A stretch of DNA of 42,240 nt from an uncultured Clostridia bacterium (GTDB taxonomy: Bacteria; Bacillota; Clostridia; Christensenellales; Pumilibacteraceae): NCBI GenBank assembly GCA_947175195.1, contig CAMWLQ010000011.1, positions 1 to 42,240 of the forward strand, in the 5' to 3' direction. The stretch's first letter is position 1; each line of letters begins with the position of its first letter. The notes under the pieces are model-generated. The model did no database searches, was not told the origin of the DNA, and saw nothing but the letters and a program-made list of their open reading frames with translations. Both the position numbers and the translations under genes were made by a program. Shown one piece after another: positions 25,068-33,310 of the stretch.

Positions 25068-26102
25068 TTATTTTTTTACCAAGCAGTGCAAAAACTCGAC
25101 CGTCTTGTCCGTCTTTGCCTCGCGCGCGTTATCCGCTTTGTAGCGGCGGTGGTCTTGAATGAAATATTTATATTTGCCGTATTTTTTCATTATGCGCTCT
25201 ATGGCGTCGCATGACATTAAGCCCTCGTTGTTGTAGCTTAGGAATATGTATTTGAAATCGGCGTTTTTGATAAGCTCGGCAAACGCCTTTTCTACCTTGC
25301 TCTTTATGCAAAAAACACTTTTTTGCTCGGCGTATTCTCTGAGTCCCGTTTTGCCGTAGATGACGGGATTGTCGTATCTCGCTATCGTTTCAAGCAAATG
25401 GTAGTTGGTGCAGTACTGCCGCGCATTGTACGGCGGGTCAAGATACAAAATATCTCCCGAGATATGCTTTATAAGCTCGCTTATATCTTGGTTGTAAACC
25501 TGACACCGTACCTGTCCGTCGGTAATGGGCAACGGCGTAAGTTTCATTTCGTTTTGCGCCGATTTTTTAAGCTGCTTAAGGTACGCGCCGTATACCGATG
25601 CCGTGTTGGCATACTTGTCCATACTGTTTATGAGCGAGCCGAGCAAAAAGAAATATTCGTTGTCGTTGATTGTATTGCTTTTGCGCATATCCTCGATAGC
25701 CAGTCTTATGCCGTCGCACTTTTTGGCGTTGTGTTCGGTAAAGTACATGCGCCGAAACTCCTGCCCTTCCGTACCCTCGAAACAATAGTTTTTGTAAATA
25801 AACCCTTCGACGCCGTCGACGTTGTTAAGCTCGTCAATCAGCTGTGCGCAGTGTTGTTCGTCCAGCTTGCCGCTGTTTTCAATCACATGCTTATTGATAA
25901 CGTAGCTGAAATACTGAATATCGTTTGCGATTATAGAATAGCCGTCTTGCATAAACGCGCTACTCACGACGCCGGTGCCCGCAAACAAATCGGCAAATAC
26001 CATTTCGGACGGCGAACGCGTTTCGCCGCTCGATTCCAAGGTTTTGGCAACGGACGATTTTAAAAAGTTTATAAGCGAATACTTAGACCCGATATAATTC
26101 AT
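25068..26102 (-). CDS. D12-class N6-adenine DNA methyltransferase
   Basis: A 344-residue protein of the Dam/D12 family, which transfers a methyl group from S-adenosylmethionine to adenine N6 in DNA. The N-terminus MNYIGSKYSL matches the NYxGSK opening of the family. Motif I is DLFAGTG at 38-44 (cofactor binding) and motif IV is DPPYN at 222-226 (catalytic). The insert between them would carry target recognition. No restriction endonuclase gene is next to it, so it may be an orphan regulatory methylase or belong to a system split elsewhere. AAGGA upstream supports the ATG start. Its target sequence cannot be read from the protein. Confidence 0.92.
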   Translation of the reverse strand: MNYIGSKYSLINFLKSSVAKTLESSGETRSPSEMVFADLFAGTGVVSSAFMQDGYSIIANDIQYFSYVINKHVIENSGKLDEQHCAQLIDELNNVDGVEGFIYKNYCFEGTEGQEFRRMYFTEHNAKKCDGIRLAIEDMRKSNTINDNEYFFLLGSLINSMDKYANTASVYGAYLKQLKKSAQNEMKLTPLPITDGQVRCQVYNQDISELIKHISGDILYLDPPYNARQYCTNYHLLETIARYDNPVIYGKTGLREYAEQKSVFCIKSKVEKAFAELIKNADFKYIFLSYNNEGLMSCDAIERIMKKYGKYKYFIQDHRRYKADNAREAKTDKTVEFLHCLVKK

Positions 26103-26130
26103 AATTTTTCCTTGATTGTTACTGATATAT

Positions 26131-26159
26131 ATAATATCACTTTTTCTATAAACAGTAAA
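26131..26159 (-). promoter_or_regulatory. Promoter of the DNA methyltransferase gene
   Basis: On the minus strand, TTTACT (26154-26159) and TATTAT (26131-26136) are separated by 17 bases. The -35 box is weak (four of six). Confidence 0.55.
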
Positions 26160-26234
26160 GCGGATACCATAACTTTAAATAAATAATTAAAAGATACCTC
26201 CCTATCCTCAAACACAACTTAATCCATATCGGTA

Positions 26235-26263
26235 TTGACGGAATATGACAAGTATGCTATAAT
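26235..26263 (+). promoter_or_regulatory. Strong sigma-A promoter of the flavoprotein gene
   Basis: TTGACG (26235-26240) and a consensus TATAAT (26258-26263) are separated by 17 bases. It fires divergently from the methyltransferase promoter and gives a leader of about 25-40 bases. Confidence 0.82.
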
Positions 26264-26294
26264 GTTTAAAGCAAAATTAAACTTATAATTGAGT

Positions 26295-27038
26295 ATGGTC
26301 GATAACAAAATGAAAATAACGGTTATAAACGGTACGGAAAAGCACGGCGTCACCTATAAGCTGAAGGAGCTGTTTTTGGAACAGTTCAAATCGGTTGCGG
26401 AAATCACGGAATTCTACTTGCCCAAGGACTGCCCCGAATTTTGCACGGGCTGCATGGCTTGCTTTACTAACGGCGAAAGCGCTTGCAAAGATTATGCATA
26501 CGTAGAGCGCATTGACAAATCGCTGTTGCAAGCCGACTTGATTGTTATGACTTCACCCGCCTACGTTATGCACGCCACTGGCGGAATGAAAGCGCTGTTG
26601 GACCATTTGGCGTACCGCTGGATGCCGCACCGTCCTGCGCCGCAAATGTTCGGCAAGCGCGCGGTTATAATCACGCAATGCTTGGGCGCTGGTGCAAAAT
26701 CGGCAGCAAAAGATATACGCCACAGCCTGTCTTGGTGGGGCGTATCAAAAATCGGCACGTGTTGCGGATCGCTTATGAGCGATATTGTTTGGGATAAGCT
26801 GCCACAAAGCAAGCGCAAAAAACTCACTAAAAAAATAAATAAGCTTGCGCGCAAGTTTGCAAAAATAAATTATCATAAGCCCGCGCACACCAAGCTTATT
26901 ACCAAAATGAAGTTTGCGCTTTGCCGCATGATACAAAAGAAAGTGCGCAAAAGCGGCACGGAAAGCTTTGACGTAAAATATTGGCAGCAAAACGGCTGGC
27001 TGGACAAAAACCGCCCTTGGAAAAAGCCTAAGGCATAG
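26295..27038 (+). CDS. Flavodoxin-fold NAD(P)H-dependent reductase
   Basis: About 247 residues. The core (KITVINGTEKHGVTYKLKE, then SPAYVMHATGGMKALLDH) matches the NADPH-dependent FMN reductase/flavodoxin-like fold; the first motif binds FMN phosphate. A cysteine cluster CPEFCTGCMACF lies where related iron-sulphur flavoproteins carry cluster ligands, though the spacing here (C-x3-C-x2-C-x2-C) differs from the one I know, so cluster binding is uncertain. The C-terminal 80 residues are very basic (KRKKLTKKINKLARKF). The start is uncertain: ATG at 26295 or 26310 are both possible and neither has a clear ribosome binding site. It is the only plus-strand gene apart from the tRNA, and it converges on cyuA with a 14-base gap. 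Confidence 0.8.
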   Translation: MVDNKMKITVINGTEKHGVTYKLKELFLEQFKSVAEITEFYLPKDCPEFCTGCMACFTNGESACKDYAYVERIDKSLLQADLIVMTSPAYVMHATGGMKALLDHLAYRWMPHRPAPQMFGKRAVIITQCLGAGAKSAAKDIRHSLSWWGVSKIGTCCGSLMSDIVWDKLPQSKRKKLTKKINKLARKFAKINYHKPAHTKLITKMKFALCRMIQKKVRKSGTESFDVKYWQQNGWLDKNRPWKKPKA

Positions 27039-27052
27039 GCCCGAGTTATACT

Positions 27053-28357
27053 CTATTTATTATCCGAATCGGTCATTATGCGAATAATGGTCTTGTTGGT
27101 TTGCGCCATGCCCTCGCCCGCTATGCGCCCGATATTGCATACCGTGCCGTTTACGTTGTCGCTGACGACGCCGTCGCCTGCATTGAAATTTTTGTGTGAG
27201 CGCGCCATCTCGAAACCCATAATGCCCGCCTCTACCGCCATGGCGATTTTGGCGGCGCACGACGCCTTGGCGCCGTCGCAAATTGTGCCCGAAAGTATGA
27301 CAACGCTGTTTACCAGCGTTTGGGCTATCTCGTCGTAGTCCCCGCCGTTATGTAAAAAACTAATCCCGCAGCCGCTGCCGCACCCCGCGCTGATCGCCCC
27401 GCAATATGCGGACAAACAACCGATTTCCGTCTTTTGATACAGCGTTGTCAAGTTAGCTACGATTAACGCGCGGAGTAGCGTGTCCTCGTCCACGCCCAAT
27501 TCCTTGGCATACACTATTACGGGCAGCGAGGTAGTCATGCCCTGATTGCCGCTGCCCGACACGATGCACACAGGCATTTCGCAACCGCTCATTCGAGCGT
27601 CCGACCCAGCGGCGGCATATGCGCGCGCCTTGTTCCTGACACTGCAATTTCCGTTGTTATAGAGCAGCTTGCCGATTGACGCACCGTAATTGCCCTTCAG
27701 CCCCTCGTCGGCAATGGCAAGATTGACCTCGATTTGGCGTTTGAGCAGCATGCGCAGCTCGTCCAAATCTACCGACTTGGCAAACTCCACAATGTTTTTC
27801 ATATTAAGCACTTTATGGTCGCAGTGCTTGACGGCGTAAGTGTGTGCCTTTATGTACTCGTCGGTTATGTCCTTGCCGTCCTTTTCTATAGCAACCACAT
27901 TGGTATGATCGCCCACTATATGCACTCGCGCGGTATGCCCATCGTAGCTTGCCAGCAAATCGATTTCAAAATCGTCCTCGGAGTCTATGTCATGAACTTT
28001 TATGGCGGCGGAGCGCATGTATTCCTTTACGTCGGCATGCCGACTTTCGCCGAGAGCGCTCAAAACGTTCAAGCCGAGCTGAGGGCTGTCGGCAATTACG
28101 CCCGCCGCCACCGCCGCGCTCACGCCGTGCAATCCGCCAGTAGCGGGGACAAGCACGCTTTTTACGTTCTTTATAATGCTGCCGGAAAGCCCTATCTTGA
28201 CCGATGCGGGCGCGTGACCCAATACGTGCGTTGCAATAGACGACGCGTATGCAATCGATATGGGCTCGGTACAGCCCATAGCAAGGAGCAACTCCTCCCT
28301 CAAAATATCGGCGTAAGCGGTAAACCACGCCTTACATTCCGTATTCGCTTTATCCAT
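27053..28357 (-). CDS. cyuA: L-cysteine desulfidase (serine dehydratase alpha-like, UPF0597 family)
   Basis: About 434 residues. The family breaks L-cysteine into pyruvate, ammonia and sulphide using an oxygen-labile [4Fe-4S] cluster. The N-terminal MGCTEP holds the first conserved cysteine (C29). GCEMPVCIVSGSGNQGM and the cysteine-rich GCLSAYCGAISAGCGSGCG near the C-terminus supply the others. Full length for the family. The start is placed at 28357 because an upstream TTG at 28396 lies inside the T tract of the proS terminator; GGAG is 12 bases upstream of the chosen ATG. No separate promoter is obvious, so expression may come from read-through of proS. A serine-dehydratase-like role is the alternative. 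Confidence 0.88.
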   Translation of the reverse strand: MDKANTECKAWFTAYADILREELLLAMGCTEPISIAYASSIATHVLGHAPASVKIGLSGSIIKNVKSVLVPATGGLHGVSAAVAAGVIADSPQLGLNVLSALGESRHADVKEYMRSAAIKVHDIDSEDDFEIDLLASYDGHTARVHIVGDHTNVVAIEKDGKDITDEYIKAHTYAVKHCDHKVLNMKNIVEFAKSVDLDELRMLLKRQIEVNLAIADEGLKGNYGASIGKLLYNNGNCSVRNKARAYAAAGSDARMSGCEMPVCIVSGSGNQGMTTSLPVIVYAKELGVDEDTLLRALIVANLTTLYQKTEIGCLSAYCGAISAGCGSGCGISFLHNGGDYDEIAQTLVNSVVILSGTICDGAKASCAAKIAMAVEAGIMGFEMARSHKNFNAGDGVVSDNVNGTVCNIGRIAGEGMAQTNKTIIRIMTDSDNK

Positions 28358-28393
28358 AATACTGTTTTTCTCCGAATGCTTACGATACGTGTT

Positions 28394-28423
28394 CAAAAAC
28401 GAACAGCCGATTGCTCGGCTGTT
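28394..28423 (-). terminator. Terminator of proS
   Basis: A nine-base-pair stem (28402-28410 with 28415-28423) with loop TTGC is followed on the minus strand by CGTTTTTG. It lies 20 bases beyond the proS stop codon and only about 40 bases before the cyuA start. Confidence 0.8.
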
Positions 28424-28443
28424 GTGTCATAATATTTGCTCGT

Positions 28444-30168
28444 TTACTTTTTGTATTTGCTCAGTTCGGTGCGCACGGCGGTTATCACCTCGTCGGCGGC
28501 GCCGTCCAATGCGAGCGTTTTGCTCATTGTCTTGTCGCGCGAGGTAAACTCCACGACGCCGTTTTTCATATTGCGCGGGCTGACGATTACGCGATACGGA
28601 ACGCCCAATAGATCGGCGTCCGAGAACATTACGCCCGCGCTTACGTTGCGGTCGTCGTAAATAACCTCTATGCCGCTGCTTTGCAAGGCCTCGTACAGCT
28701 TATCCGCATACGCCTTGATGTCCGCGTCGTCGGCACGCACTGCGCACAAATGCACCTGCCACGGCGCAACCGCGAGCGGCCAAATAGGACCGTAATTATC
28801 GTGGTGCGCCTCCGCAATCGCCGCGGCAAGCCGTCCCACACCTATGCCGTAACAGCCCATAATGGGGTGCTGCGAATTGCCGTCGTTGTCGAGATACGTC
28901 ATGCCCATGGACTTGGTGTACTTGGTGCCGAGCTGGAATATATTGCCAACCTCTATGCCGCGCGATACCTTTATGCTGTGCTTTCCGCAAACGGGGCAAA
29001 TGCCGCCGTCCACGATCTTGGCAAAGTCATGATACTCCGCGTCTTTTACGTCGCGCGCCATGTCCAGTCCGGTGTAATGGTACTCATCCTCGTTTGCACC
29101 GCACGAAATATTATTCAAGCCTTTCAGCGATCTGTCGTACAGTACGGTCGCTTTTGCTTTAAGCCCCACTGGACCTATATAACCGACATGAAATCCGCTT
29201 TCCTCGGTGATTACCGCAGGATGAATATCGCAGCCCAAATAGTTGGTGAGCTTTGTTTCGTTTACCTCCAAATCGCCGCGAATAAACAGCACCACATAGC
29301 TGTCGTCGGCGTTGCGCTGATAAACAACCGCCTTGCACGATTGGGTCGTTTCGCTTTTTAGGAAGGTACATACGTCCTCTATTGTGTGGATATTGGGCGT
29401 GTGGACCTTGGTAAGCTTTTCGCTCTCCGCTTTTGCGGGCGCGTCCAAAACGCATTCCGCCGCCTCGACGTTCGCCCTATATCCGCAGTCGCCGCAAATG
29501 GCTATCGAGTCCTCGCCGATAGCGGTGAGCAACATAAACTCGTGCGAAATGCTGCCACCCATCATGCCCGAATCGGACTTAACCGAAATAACATCGGGCA
29601 AGCCGACGCGCGCGTAAATGCGCTCGTATGCCTTGTGGCACTTGTCGTAATACTTTTCCAAATCCGCTTGGCTTGTATGGAAGGAGTATGCATCCTTCAT
29701 TGTAAACTCGCGCACTCTAATCAATCCCGCACGCGGACGCGCCTCGTCGCGGAACTTGGTTTGGATTTGATATATCATAAACGGATACTTAGCGTAGGTC
29801 TGACCGTACTCGCGGACAAGATGTACCGCCGCCTCCTCGTGAGTCATACCAAGCACAAGCGGGCTGTTGTTGCGATCGTAAAACCGCGCCATCTCCTTGC
29901 CGATGCTTTTGTACCTGCCCGACTCCTGCCACATCGACGCGGGCATAACTACGGGGAACTGTACCTCCTGCCCGTCTATGGCGTCCATCTCCTCGCGCAT
30001 TATTTGCTCGATTTTTTTGGTCACGCGCTTGAGCGGCGTAAACGACGAAAATATCCCGTTTGCAACGTACTTTAAATATCCGCCGCGCACCATAAAGGCG
30101 TGGCTGTCAACACTGCAATCGGCAGGCTTTTCCTTAAAACGTTCGCCCACAAGCTTATCAAGTTTCAT
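28444..30168 (-). CDS. proS: Prolyl-tRNA synthetase
   Basis: A 574-residue class II aminoacyl-tRNA synthetase of the long bacterial type, which charges tRNA-Pro in the cytoplasm. Motif 2 is visible as GMTHEEAAVHLVREYG through FRDEARPRAGLIRVREF, and motif 3 as CYGIGVGRLAAAIAEAHHD. Between them is the insertion (editing) domain, with GYIGPVGL at the GxxxP loop, which clears mischarged alanine in this family. The C-terminal anticodon-binding domain follows WPLAVAPWQVHL. Length and order are normal. The ribosome binding site AAGGAGA lies upstream of ATG, and the gene has a strong promoter and a structured leader of about 145 bases. Confidence 0.98.
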   Translation of the reverse strand: MKLDKLVGERFKEKPADCSVDSHAFMVRGGYLKYVANGIFSSFTPLKRVTKKIEQIMREEMDAIDGQEVQFPVVMPASMWQESGRYKSIGKEMARFYDRNNSPLVLGMTHEEAAVHLVREYGQTYAKYPFMIYQIQTKFRDEARPRAGLIRVREFTMKDAYSFHTSQADLEKYYDKCHKAYERIYARVGLPDVISVKSDSGMMGGSISHEFMLLTAIGEDSIAICGDCGYRANVEAAECVLDAPAKAESEKLTKVHTPNIHTIEDVCTFLKSETTQSCKAVVYQRNADDSYVVLFIRGDLEVNETKLTNYLGCDIHPAVITEESGFHVGYIGPVGLKAKATVLYDRSLKGLNNISCGANEDEYHYTGLDMARDVKDAEYHDFAKIVDGGICPVCGKHSIKVSRGIEVGNIFQLGTKYTKSMGMTYLDNDGNSQHPIMGCYGIGVGRLAAAIAEAHHDNYGPIWPLAVAPWQVHLCAVRADDADIKAYADKLYEALQSSGIEVIYDDRNVSAGVMFSDADLLGVPYRVIVSPRNMKNGVVEFTSRDKTMSKTLALDGAADEVITAVRTELSKYKK

Positions 30169-30314
30169 ATCGAAAAATCTCCTTGTACGGAAACCGTTAT
30201 AGTATTTACATTATATAACAAGCAAATTTGCGCCGTGTAACAATAGCTACACTCAAAATGTTTACATTTTGTTCGAGAGCTTGCTATCGATATAGGCGCG
30301 CAAGCAACTTGTGC
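30169..30314 (-). other. Structured 5' leader of proS
   Basis: The predicted transcript has a leader of about 145 bases. It can form CAAAATGT-AA-ACATTTTG (an eight-pair hairpin) and GTGTA-N8-TACAC, and a 5' segment ending GCGCGCC can pair with GGCGC further downstream. I do not find the conserved GGTGG-type box or an overlapping antiterminator/terminator pair expected of a T-box. The leader may still be regulatory. Nothing else is seen in the gene-free stretch 30169-30484 apart from the promoter, a palindrome and the next terminator. Confidence 0.4.
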
Positions 30315-30320
30315 ATTGCT

Positions 30321-30349
30321 ATTATAATAGATATTCGATAATTTGTCAA
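30321..30349 (-). promoter_or_regulatory. Consensus sigma-A promoter of proS
   Basis: On the minus strand, a perfect TTGACA (30344-30349) and a perfect TATAAT (30321-30326) are separated by 17 bases. It is the strongest promoter match in the window. Confidence 0.9.
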
Positions 30350-30377
30350 TCGTTTCCGCGCGGCGGGCATATCGGTA

Positions 30378-30404
30378 ATTGCACGCCGCTATGCAATGCG
30401 GCGT
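30378..30404. repeat. GC-rich palindrome, REP-like, upstream of the proS promoter
   Basis: ACGCCGC (30383-30389) pairs with GCGGCGT (30398-30404). An overlapping ATTGCA/TGCAAT pair offers an alternative fold. GCACGCCGC is shared exactly with the hairpin at 40215-40237. It lies between the terminator of the large operon and the proS promoter. Confidence 0.45.
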
Positions 30405-30426
30405 TCATCTACAAAAATAAAACAAC

Positions 30427-30462
30427 AAAAACACCGAGGCCATAATTGACTTCGGTGTTTTT
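30427..30462 (-). terminator. Terminator of the MoxR/VWA/LRR operon
   Basis: An 11-base-pair stem (30427-30437 with 30452-30462) flanked by A5 and T5 can work in both directions. It lies 23 bases past the stop codon of the leucine-rich repeat lipoprotein. Confidence 0.88.
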
Positions 30463-30484
30463 CGTCTATTCATTAAATATAAAC

Positions 30485-33310
30485 TTAGCTATAAAGGTCG
30501 TCCAACAACCCACCTATAATATTACCAATCCACATGGGTTTATCGGGAATATCCGGCAGTATATCTATTTCCGGATTTTCTTCCTTCTCCGCCTCTTCCC
30601 ACACGGAATACAACGTCGTACCAACCTCAACGGTCGATAGGTCTTTTGCTGCAATAAGATTTTCGGTATCGCCCGCAGTAGTTGCCCAACCAAGGAAGTT
30701 GTAACCCGCGCGAGTAGGCGCAGTCGGGTTAATCGTAGTATCCGGCGTAGTCAACGTATTTTCGGTAACGGTGACCGACACAACGTAGCTCTTGTCGTCC
30801 GATAGAGTGCAACCCCATACTGCCGGTCTGTAGGACGAGTTCCAAAGATGCGACCAACTAATGTACTCGGGATAAGTCTCGCTGTAAACAGTAATATCGC
30901 TAGCGCTGAATGCATGATTGCCAACGTATGTTACGCTACCGCCGATAGTTATACCGCTAAGCGCATTACAGCCACGGAAAGCGAAACTCCCGATTTCGGT
31001 GACGCTGTCCGGAATGTGGACATAGGCGAGCCGATTGCAGCCGGAAAAAGCATAGTCGCTTATGCTACGCACATGGTCGCCTATATTGACAGTTCTAAGT
31101 CCCGTACAATTATAGAAAGCTCGCGAGCCTATTTCAACAAGGCTGCTGGGCAAATCCAGTTCGGTAAGCGACAAGCAGCCGTAGAACGCGCGTTCGCCTA
31201 TCGTTTGAACGCCGGTACCGAAGTCGATGCTTTTTATAGAAAAGCAATTGTAAAACGCATAATTGCCTATGCTTGTCAACGTATTCGGCAAAACCAAGTT
31301 GGGTATTTGAACACAGTTGGTAAACGCACAATTGCCGATTGAAGTAATACCGTTGCTTAAAAGAAGCGTTTTTACGGAAAAGCATGATAAAAACGCATAA
31401 TCCTCAATAACGGATACGCTGTCCGGAAGCTCAATCAACTCTATGGAATTACAATATGCAAACGCTTGACGACCTATCTCTTTTACTCCGTTGGCGATTT
31501 CCACATTTTCTAACATATAACAATTAAAAAACGCAGAATCCTCTATACGCTCTACACTTCCCGGGATATTAACGGAGCGAAGTGCCTTACAGTTGTAAAA
31601 TGCGTACTTGCCGATATATGTGACAGTGTTAGGTATATAAACCGATGATATTCTATCGCAATCATAAAACGCTTGAGTAGCAATCGCTTTTACGCCGTTG
31701 TCTATCTGAATGGTACCGCTCGTGTCCGTTTTGCAACCTACAATCCAGTTGCCCACTCTAACGATTTTTTCCGCATTGGTCCACGCGGCCGTATCGTAAA
31801 AAGCGTAAACACCTATATACTTTACGGAATCAGGAATATTGATAGCGTTTGCTTCAAGATTGACGCAACCGCGAAAAGCATAGTTGCCAATGGTTTCCAA
31901 ACTGTTGCCTATACTGACTGTGCGTAAATTATCGCACCCGAAAAATGCATACTGACCTATGCTCTTTACCGAGTCGCCTATTTGTATACTGCTTAATGAT
32001 GAGCAGTATGAAAAAGCGGCAGAACCTACGTACTTAACGGTATTCGGCAATGTCACGCCGGTAATTTCGGTGCAGTTTGTAACCGCATAGTCCGCAACCC
32101 CTACAATTTGCGTTGTACTAAGCGTCAAGTTGCGAAGTTCTGATGGAACTTTAACGCCGACAAGCCAGTTGTCTATAATTACCGTATTGGATGAATTTTC
32201 CCAAGCTGCGGTGTCATAAAAGGCAAATCGGCCTATCTGTTGCACATCATTGCCAATGTGAATTGCAGACAAATTGGTACAATAGCCAAACGCGCATGTG
32301 CCGATTTTGATTAGCGAATCGGGCATTTCCACGCTTTCCAAGGCTGTACAACCCGAAAACGTATATGCCCCGATTTCGTATACTCCGTTGCCAAGATCGA
32401 GAGCGGAAATGGCCTGACATTGATAAAAAGCTTGCTCACCTATGGCGCATCTATCGCACTCAATATTCACCGACGCTAATGCGTCGTTACCGGAAAACGC
32501 TTCAGCTCCTATAACGGTTACGCTTTGCGGAACGGTTATATTCGAAATAGCAGAGCAACGAAAGAACGCACGATAGCCTAAGGTTTTAACACCGTTACCT
32601 AAATCAATCGAAGTAAGCCCGCGGCAGTGCGCGAATGCCAATTCGCCAATGCTTAACACACTATTCGGTATTACAAGATCGGTAAGTCCGTAACAGCTTT
32701 GGAACGCCTTTGTATCTATAGTAACGACGCCGTTAGGAATAGTAACGTTCTTCATTTGCGTGCAGTTGTAAAACGCGCCTTCCTCGATTACCTTTACGTT
32801 ATTGCCGATTACAACACCAGTTACCTTGTCGGCATTGGAAAACGCATATCTGCCTATGCTCGCAACCGGTAGCCCTTTGTATTCGTCGTCTATTACGATA
32901 TCACCACTTGCCGTGCCGATGCCGGTAATCTCGTACGACTTGCCGTCTTCGGAAAGAGTATAGACCATGCCGGACTCGTACTCTTTTTCAAACTTAATCA
33001 CCGCCCAATCGGAATCGCCGTAATTGTCGCCGTCACCCAGCGCCTTTACCTTAATCGTGTACGCGCCGGGAGCGTAATCTCTAAGCGAAATAGACGTTCT
33101 GCGCGTATCCGTTCTTGTTCCGTTAATGCTGACGGAATATCCCTTAGAGTGCGCGACGGCAGTCCAAGTGAGCGTATTATTGTTTATAACCGCCACATCG
33201 CTCGGCGTGTCAAGCTTGGGCGCGCTACCGCAAGCGACAAATAGGAGCAACGTAGATACCGCCAAACACAATACTATTAATATTTTATGCGTCAAACGAA
33301 ATTTTTTCAT
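30485..33310 (-). CDS. BspA-like leucine-rich repeat lipoprotein
   Basis: A 941-residue protein. The signal peptide ends in a lipobox, LLFVAC, giving lipidation at Cys27 and an outer-face membrane anchor. A fibronectin-III-like domain (about 35-110, LTWTAVAHSKGYSVSINGT) follows. About 30 LRR_5 repeats of 23 residues fill 125-830, with IGxxAFxxCxxLxxVxIPxSVxxIG spacing. An InlB-type (Listeria-Bacteroides) repeat lies at about 850-915 (PTAPTRAGYNFLGWATT). Such proteins usually bind host or neighbouring-cell ligands. The start overlaps the stop of the preceding VWA gene by four bases (ATGA), so it is the last gene of the MoxR operon rather than a separate unit. Confidence 0.93.
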   Translation of the reverse strand: MKKFRLTHKILIVLCLAVSTLLLFVACGSAPKLDTPSDVAVINNNTLTWTAVAHSKGYSVSINGTRTDTRRTSISLRDYAPGAYTIKVKALGDGDNYGDSDWAVIKFEKEYESGMVYTLSEDGKSYEITGIGTASGDIVIDDEYKGLPVASIGRYAFSNADKVTGVVIGNNVKVIEEGAFYNCTQMKNVTIPNGVVTIDTKAFQSCYGLTDLVIPNSVLSIGELAFAHCRGLTSIDLGNGVKTLGYRAFFRCSAISNITVPQSVTVIGAEAFSGNDALASVNIECDRCAIGEQAFYQCQAISALDLGNGVYEIGAYTFSGCTALESVEMPDSLIKIGTCAFGYCTNLSAIHIGNDVQQIGRFAFYDTAAWENSSNTVIIDNWLVGVKVPSELRNLTLSTTQIVGVADYAVTNCTEITGVTLPNTVKYVGSAAFSYCSSLSSIQIGDSVKSIGQYAFFGCDNLRTVSIGNSLETIGNYAFRGCVNLEANAINIPDSVKYIGVYAFYDTAAWTNAEKIVRVGNWIVGCKTDTSGTIQIDNGVKAIATQAFYDCDRISSVYIPNTVTYIGKYAFYNCKALRSVNIPGSVERIEDSAFFNCYMLENVEIANGVKEIGRQAFAYCNSIELIELPDSVSVIEDYAFLSCFSVKTLLLSNGITSIGNCAFTNCVQIPNLVLPNTLTSIGNYAFYNCFSIKSIDFGTGVQTIGERAFYGCLSLTELDLPSSLVEIGSRAFYNCTGLRTVNIGDHVRSISDYAFSGCNRLAYVHIPDSVTEIGSFAFRGCNALSGITIGGSVTYVGNHAFSASDITVYSETYPEYISWSHLWNSSYRPAVWGCTLSDDKSYVVSVTVTENTLTTPDTTINPTAPTRAGYNFLGWATTAGDTENLIAAKDLSTVEVGTTLYSVWEEAEKEENPEIDILPDIPDKPMWIGNIIGGLLDDLYS

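Noticed and set aside
26283-26990. Minus-strand frames opposite the flavoprotein gene
   Set aside because: The plus-strand frame has a consensus promoter and a clear flavodoxin-like sequence; the opposite frames have neither.
27026-27040. Short hairpin GCCTA-AGGCA-TAGGC between the converging flavoprotein and cyuA genes as a terminator
   Set aside because: Only five pairs, it overlaps the stop codon and lacks a T tract on either side.
30169-30349. T-box riboswitch in front of proS
   Set aside because: The conserved GGTGG-containing box and an antiterminator/terminator pair were not found in the leader.
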